Shown here: in pieces, positions 62,035-64,000 of the stretch
How the letters are laid out: the number at the start of each line of letters is the position of its first letter
How positions within the stretch are numbered: the stretch's first letter is position 1
DNA from: CAXTSE01 sp964246985
GTDB lineage: Bacteria; Actinomycetota; Actinomycetes; Actinomycetales; Microbacteriaceae
NCBI GenBank assembly: GCA_964246985.1
Contig: CAXTSE010000003.1
Coordinates: 124,001-188,000, forward strand
Direction of reading: 5' to 3'
Length of the DNA stretch: 64,000 nt
Translations under genes and position numbers: made by a program
The notes under the pieces: generated by a model
Database searches by the model: none
What the model was told of the DNA's origin: nothing
Seen by the model: the letters and a program-made list of their open reading frames with translations, nothing else

Positions 62035-62418
62035 ATGACCTCCGAAGACCCAACCGTCGCGATCGCCCGGTTCGACGAACGTCTCGAAGCCCTCGGCAAA
62101 CAGCTCGCGCAGGTCAGATCCGAGATGGCCACGCGAGAGGGTCAGGACAACTCGAACAGGCTCATCGAGCGGCTCGAGCGGGCTCTGGCACTCGAGGTCG
62201 AGAACCGCATCAAGGCGGACCTCGAGGAGCGGTCAGCACGCGAGAAGGGCGACCTCGAGGAGAAGACCGAGCGGCAGGCTCTGGCCGACCGCTTCCAACT
62301 GGTGGAGGACCGCCAGGAGAACCGGAAGTACATGATTCTCGCAGCCATCCTGCTCAGCGCGATCGGGCTCGGCTTCAGCATCATCCAGGCCGCAGTGAAC
62401 GCGGGGGTGAACCCGTGA
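62035..62418 (+). CDS. Coiled-coil tail-anchored protein, holin-like
   Basis: 127 residues. A long charged coiled coil (15-100) ends in one membrane helix ('MILAAILLSAIGLGFSIIQAAV'). This layout is common for accessory holins encoded next to endolysins. Confidence 0.65.
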   Translation: MTSEDPTVAIARFDERLEALGKQLAQVRSEMATREGQDNSNRLIERLERALALEVENRIKADLEERSAREKGDLEEKTERQALADRFQLVEDRQENRKYMILAAILLSAIGLGFSIIQAAVNAGVNP

Positions 62419-63029
62419 CTGAGCCGGAGACAACGCGGAGTCGCCGCCCGGCGTCGTTCTGGGTGTTCGTCGGCCTCAGCGTCTTGCTGGTGCTTTCGGT
62501 GGGGACGCTCATCACGTTCCTGCAGCAGCGGGCCGAGACGCTGTCGCGGGTAGTCGTCGAGCAGAACGCAACGATCGACGAGAAGGACGGTCAGCTGATC
62601 GACCTGCTCGACTCGTACGCGGCGCTCGCCGACGACTGCGACGCGGCCGCGGACTGCACGACGACGACGCCGGCGCCAGAGATCATCCAGCAGATCATCG
62701 AGGGCACACCGGGGTCACCTGGTCGCCCTCCAACCGCTGCAGAGATCGCGGAGTCCATCCGTGCGTACTGCGCGGTCCGTGACGGATGCGCCGGCGACGA
62801 CGGCCAAGACGGTCAGCCGGGCAGCCCCGGAGCGTCCGGTGAGGCCGGATCCGATGGTGCACCAGGCGCGGCCGGTGCCGACGGCGCACCGGGTGCCTCA
62901 GGCACGCCCGGCGCAGACGGTCAACCGCCCGTCTCGTGGACCTTCACATACCTGCTCACCGATTACACGTGCAACCGCACCGACCCGTTCGATCCATCCG
63001 CCCCGCAGTACACCTGCACAACGGTCTAG
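62415..63029 (+). CDS. Membrane protein with collagen-like repeat
   Basis: 204 residues. One membrane helix (about 14-36) and a short coiled coil are followed by a Gly-x-y collagen-like stretch (about 127-170) with Pro and Asp, and a C-terminal head with two Cys. It overlaps the holin-like gene by 4 bp. A spanin-like or fibre role is possible but unproven. Confidence 0.7.
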   Translation: MTEPETTRSRRPASFWVFVGLSVLLVLSVGTLITFLQQRAETLSRVVVEQNATIDEKDGQLIDLLDSYAALADDCDAAADCTTTTPAPEIIQQIIEGTPGSPGRPPTAAEIAESIRAYCAVRDGCAGDDGQDGQPGSPGASGEAGSDGAPGAAGADGAPGASGTPGADGQPPVSWTFTYLLTDYTCNRTDPFDPSAPQYTCTTV

Positions 63030-63038
63030 GAGGCCAGC

Positions 63039-63443
63039 ATGTCCAATCCCAACGCCAACATCACCCTGATCCCGAAGTCCCCCGCAGAGGTCGCGAAGGC
63101 GATCGTCTACATCGCGCTGACCGCACTCGCGATCTTCCGCACGGCCAACTCCGACGAGGTCATCGTGCCCGCGGAGTGGGTCGGCATCATCATCGGAGTC
63201 ATCGGACTCATTCCGGTGTTCCTCCTCGCAGGCACGAGCGTGAAGGTCATCACCGCGTTCGCCCTTGCAGGCGGCCAGGCACTGGTTCTCGCACTCGGTC
63301 CTGCGCTCGGATGGGGCACCGTGTCGGGTGACGCGTGGCTCGGCGTGATTTTCGCCGCGTTCGCCGCGATCGGCATCGGCGTCGTGCCGAACAAGCCGAT
63401 GATCGACGCCCGCGTCTCCGGGATCATCACCACCCTACCGTGA
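63039..63443 (+). CDS. Holin
   Basis: 134 residues with GGAGG upstream. Three to four hydrophobic helices ('AKAIVYIALTALAIF', 'VGIIIGVIGLIPVFLLAG', 'VITAFALAGGQALVLALG', 'GVIFAAFAAIGIGVV') and small loops fit an actinophage holin. Its place after the endolysin supports this. Confidence 0.78.
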   Translation: MSNPNANITLIPKSPAEVAKAIVYIALTALAIFRTANSDEVIVPAEWVGIIIGVIGLIPVFLLAGTSVKVITAFALAGGQALVLALGPALGWGTVSGDAWLGVIFAAFAAIGIGVVPNKPMIDARVSGIITTLP

Positions 63444-63458
63444 GCAGCACCCACCCAG

Positions 63459-63500
63459 TCAGGGCCTCGCGCTCGCCTCATAACCCGCGCGGGGCCCTGA
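63459..63500 (+). terminator. Hairpin between holin and receptor-binding gene
   Basis: TCAGGGCC (63459-63466) pairs perfectly with GGCCCTGA (63493-63500) across a GC-rich loop. Only a weak T stretch follows. It may end the lysis transcript or shield the next gene. Confidence 0.5.
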
Positions 63501-63524
63501 AATGTTCTAAGCAGGGAGGGTCTG

Positions 63525-64000
63525 ATGGTCACTGTCATCGTTGTTGCATCTGATGTAGTCGGTGAGGCCGTCGACGGCTCGCTCACGCTGTCACCGGTGC
63601 ACCTCCAGCTGGGGGTGCCTGTGGTGACGGCGGTGCCAGTCAAGGTGCGCATCCCTGCAGCGGGAGGGACGTTCGAAACGCCCGCGTCGCCGGCGGGCAA
63701 CGCACTTCAGATCAGGCCGTCAGGGTGGGGTGTCTCAGGGCTGGTCTGGACAGTTCGAGTGCCGCCAGTGTCGACGATCACCCTTGCGGATCTCGTGCGG
63801 GATCATTCGGTCGACCCGACGTGGCTCCTCCCAATCGAGTACGAGCCGTCTCTAGAAGAAGCGCTTGAGGATATTCGTGAGTTTGCCGCTGCGGGTGGCA
63901 CTCCGCCCCTGGTGCACCAGCAATCGATCCCGTTGGCGACGTGGGTGATTGGCCACACCCTGGGGCGCCTCCCGCGAGTCGCCGTGTACCTCTCCTCCGG
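63525..64000 (+). CDS. Receptor-binding / minor tail protein, 3' truncated by window edge
   Basis: GGGAGGG lies upstream of the ATG, and the frame stays open to the window end (158 codons). The N-terminus has a domain seen in actinophage tip proteins ('MVTVIVVASDVVGEAVDGSL'). 'PLATWVIGHTLGRLPRVAVY' matches the conserved C-terminal motif of phage receptor-binding proteins. Its place after the lysis genes is unusual but known. Confidence 0.75.
   Translation, partial: MVTVIVVASDVVGEAVDGSLTLSPVHLQLGVPVVTAVPVKVRIPAAGGTFETPASPAGNALQIRPSGWGVSGLVWTVRVPPVSTITLADLVRDHSVDPTWLLPIEYEPSLEEALEDIREFAAAGGTPPLVHQQSIPLATWVIGHTLGRLPRVAVYLSS

Larger units (their letters stand above)
15030..64000 (+). mobile_element. 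Prophage of a tailed phage, left end and about 49 kb
   Basis: It is bounded on the left by the tRNA-like attachment site. Integrase, repressor region, early genes, terminase, head, tail and lysis genes follow in standard siphovirus order, almost all rightward. Neither the right attachment site nor a second copy of the tRNA 3' end was seen before 64000, so the element continues. Broken terminase, portal and other genes suggest it is defective. Confidence 0.93.

Overview
The window is high-GC, densely packed DNA with GTG/ATG starts, 4-bp ATGA/GTGA gene overlaps, a PPOX-class (often F420-dependent) oxidoreductase and actinophage-type domains (DUF2303, DUF2637, DUF3263, DUF4326). This points to an actinomycete, most likely Microbacteriaceae such as Microbacterium. 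The genus is an inference from style and gene content; no marker gene is present.

Layout. 1-3175 is ordinary chromosome: the end of an SDR, small stress or accessory enzymes and a NERD-domain protein. 3414-3572 is a fragment of an acyl-CoA synthetase C-terminus. 3589-14453 is a defence-like island of more mixed base composition. It holds a GmrSD-type restriction protein fused to RAMA and alkyltransferase-like domains, a restriction-modification block (motif-I methyltransferase half, Eco57I-type methyltransferase, GIY-YIG/helicase protein), a tandem HTH protein, and a leftward three-gene operon (winged-helix-like protein, PLD-like protein, treble-clef protein) behind a 20-bp quasi-palindrome. 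14576-14962 is the C-terminal remnant of a large serine recombinase. It is followed by a leftward tRNA-Arg(CCT)-like gene and its terminator.

15030-64000 is a prophage of a tailed (siphovirus-type) phage integrated at that tRNA; its right end is outside the window. The order is tyrosine integrase, ImmA-type metallopeptidase and CI-like repressor (leftward), operator region, Cro/Xis-like genes (rightward). Then come about 21 kb of small early genes: DUF2303, a DNA methyltransferase, HNH and GIY-YIG proteins, a replication-like winged-helix protein, a HerA-like ATPase, DUF4326 and many unknowns. A tRNA-Trp and two HNH genes precede terminase, portal, MuF, scaffold, decoration, capsid, connectors, tail tube, frameshifted tail chaperone, tape measure, tail tip, M23 endolysin, holin-like proteins and the start of a receptor-binding protein.

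Condition. Several genes are broken as read: the portal has an in-frame amber codon, terminase is split by a frame change, a metallopeptidase and a small gene are frameshifted, and a deoxyribosyltransferase-like gene is cut to 27 codons. The prophage is therefore probably defective or decaying, although the single-base frame changes could also be assembly errors. From 35.8 to 38.2 kb a short repeat built on CACTTCCGAGG recurs at eight gene junctions, overlapping stop, ribosome-binding site and start. It resembles the start-associated sequences known from other actinophages and coincides with part of the gene decay.
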